A stretch of DNA of 8,123 nucleotides from an uncultured Eubacteriaceae bacterium (GTDB lineage Bacteria > Bacillota > Clostridia > Lachnospirales > CAG-274), in contig CALIRN010000117.1 of the NCBI GenBank assembly GCA_938042265.1, forward strand, positions 1 to 8,123. The letters run 5' to 3'. Of this stretch, positions 7,295-8,123 are shown in pieces; within the stretch, counting starts at the first letter, position 1; each line of letters opens with the position of its first letter. Made by a program: the position numbers and the translations under genes. The notes below the pieces were generated by a model. The model ran no database searches. It was not told the origin of the DNA and worked only from the letters and a program-made list of their open reading frames with translations.

Positions 7295-7315
7295 ATTTGT
7301 AAGGGATGAAAACAT

Positions 7316-7600
7316 ATGAGAATATGTATTGCAACAATCCTTGCTTGTATTTGTTTAATACTGTCCCTTGTTGGATGTGCATCCAAGTATAATGCAGAGG
7401 ACTTCATTGGGAAAACATCAGCAGAAATCATAAACAAATACGGTTCCTTTGATTGTACGGGAATGCCTGAAAGTGAATATGATTTATACAGAAACTGCCG
7501 ATGTGGATACACGATAAGGGAAACTGAAAAGAGTTTTTTTGGAACATCGGAAGAAATGCTGTTTTTCATAAGGTTTGATAAAAACGGTTTTTCAACCTAA
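7316..7600 (+). CDS. Small secreted lipoprotein of unknown function
   Basis: This 94-residue protein has a type II signal peptide: a charged N-terminus MR, a hydrophobic core and the lipobox LVGC (18-21). C21 would be lipidated and held on the outer face of the membrane. The mature part of about 74 residues starts with DFIGKTSAEIINKYG (29-43), loosely resembling the helical start of BamE/SmpA-like small lipoproteins (inference). It then has a cysteine-containing stretch, with C47, C60 and C62 in FDCTGMP and YRNCRCGYTI. AAGGGA nine bases upstream supports the ATG at 7316. I recall similar short lipoproteins in Clostridia but no assigned function. The frame appears to continue after the TAA: it reads CEEGYRS, then TGA, G, TAA (7601-7630). 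The C-terminus may therefore be shortened by a point mutation. Secretion is well supported; the role is unknown. Confidence 0.8.
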   Translation: MRICIATILACICLILSLVGCASKYNAEDFIGKTSAEIINKYGSFDCTGMPESEYDLYRNCRCGYTIRETEKSFFGTSEEMLFFIRFDKNGFST

Positions 7601-7662
7601 TGCGAGGAAGGATATCGCTCCTGAGGATAAGAACTATTTCAACTTTTAAATAAAATTATAAA

Positions 7663-7690
7663 ATAACCCGTGAAAAATTTCACGGGTTAT
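7663..7690 (-). terminator. Strong intrinsic terminator downstream of mntP
   Basis: A perfect inverted repeat of 13 bases per arm, ATAACCCGTGAAA and TTTCACGGGTTAT, flanks a two-base centre (7676-7677). In practice the stem would open to a loop of about six bases. Read on the minus strand it is followed by TTTTATAATTTTATTT, a good U-rich tract, and it lies about 40 bases past the mntP stop. On the plus strand the following bases, GCTTATATATG, are less U-rich. It may still act bidirectionally as the end of the convergent lipoprotein transcript, which has no other terminator. Confidence 0.85.
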
Positions 7691-7732
7691 GCTTATATAT
7701 GACTGCTTAACATAATGAGTTTGCATTTTTTA

Positions 7733-8123
7733 TTAACCGAGAAAACCGAGATGCTCCGCAAGTATCTTACAGCCAATTAAAATCAGCACAGCACCACCGA
7801 AAATTTCCGCCTTTGCTTTATACTTAAGTCCAAAAATATTCCCTATTTTAACCCCCACTGCCGAAAGGACAAATGTAATTACTCCAATTGATATAACAGA
7901 AATTGTAATACCTTTAAGCCCAAGGTTAAGGAATGCAAAATTTACACCCACAGCCAAAGCATCAATACTGGTTGCAACAGCAAGGGGAAGCATAACCTTA
8001 AATGTAAATGAAGCATTAAGCTCCTCTGCCTCACCCATAGCCTCCTTAATCATACTGCTGCCTATAAGTACCAGCAGCACAAAGGCAATCCAATGATCAA
8101 AATTAGTTATAAGGCTTGCAAAC
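7733..8123 (-). CDS. mntP: Putative manganese efflux pump MntP (3' part, cut by window edge)
   Basis: This integral membrane protein exports Mn(II). The last 129 residues are visible; the start lies beyond base 8123. The frame is open to the edge and reads FASLITNFDHWIAF before a GTG at 8080, so that GTG is internal and not a start. MntP proteins have about 185 residues and six membrane helices. This part contains roughly the last four, with the family motif ATSIDALAVGV in the second DUF204-type repeat and a final GGAVLILIGCKILAEH helix. The DHW segment is typical of the loop before helix 3. In many bacteria mntP is controlled by a yybP-ykoY manganese riboswitch, which would lie outside the window. 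The gene converges on the lipoprotein gene and ends in a strong terminator. Confidence 0.94.
   Translation of the reverse strand, partial: FASLITNFDHWIAFVLLVLIGSSMIKEAMGEAEELNASFTFKVMLPLAVATSIDALAVGVNFAFLNLGLKGITISVISIGVITFVLSAVGVKIGNIFGLKYKAKAEIFGGAVLILIGCKILAEHLGFLG

Noticed and set aside
7264..7569. 101-residue minus-strand open frame over the lipoprotein gene
   Set aside because: The plus strand has a lipobox, a ribosome binding site and a promoter; the minus frame has none of these.
7733..8080. Short mntP starting at the GTG at 8080
   Set aside because: The frame continues to the window edge with family-typical residues (NFDHWIAF), so the GTG is an internal valine codon.
1..8123. CRISPR arrays, tRNA/rRNA genes, insertion sequences, toxin-antitoxin or defence modules
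   Set aside because: No direct repeats with regular spacing, no cloverleaf or rRNA-like stretch and no transposase or defence motifs were seen on either strand.

Overview
The window looks like core chromosome of a low-GC Gram-positive anaerobe of the Clostridia, probably Lachnospiraceae-like. This is inferred from the AT-rich spacers, strong AGGAGG-type ribosome binding sites, the style of the PASTA kinase and the gene order rsmB-rlmN-stp-prkC-rsgA, which is familiar in Clostridia. No species can be named from the sequence alone.

Left and centre (1-6196, minus strand): a compact six-gene cluster reads leftwards. Its first gene is an unrecognised 142-residue protein. It is followed by the 16S rRNA m5C methyltransferase RsmB, the 23S rRNA/tRNA m2A methyltransferase RlmN, a PP2C-type phosphatase, a PASTA-domain Ser/Thr kinase (PrkC/Stk1 type) and the 5' part of rsgA, a ribosome-assembly GTPase that runs off the left edge. 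From rsmB onward every junction is an overlap or near-contact: TGATG, TAG-ATG, ATGA and TAA-n-ATG. That suggests one transcript with translational coupling. The genes combine rRNA modification and 30S maturation with a cell-wall-sensing kinase/phosphatase pair.

Divergent spacer (6197-6342): very AT-rich. It carries a good extended -10 promoter candidate for the leftward cluster and the ribosome binding site of the rightward gene.

Right part (6343-8123): plsC encodes a 1-acyl-glycerol-3-phosphate acyltransferase on the plus strand. A 250-base spacer follows, with an imperfect hairpin, a convincing extended -10 promoter and a second long-range hairpin in the presumed leader of a small lipoprotein gene. 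That gene's reading frame seems to continue past its stop, which suggests a recently shortened C-terminus. A strong palindromic terminator separates it from mntP (manganese efflux), which is on the minus strand and cut by the right edge.

I see no mobile element, CRISPR array, RNA gene or defence system. Most of the window is well-understood housekeeping. The less ordinary items are the unknown first gene of the cluster, the extra C-terminal domain of the kinase, and the small lipoprotein with its leader.
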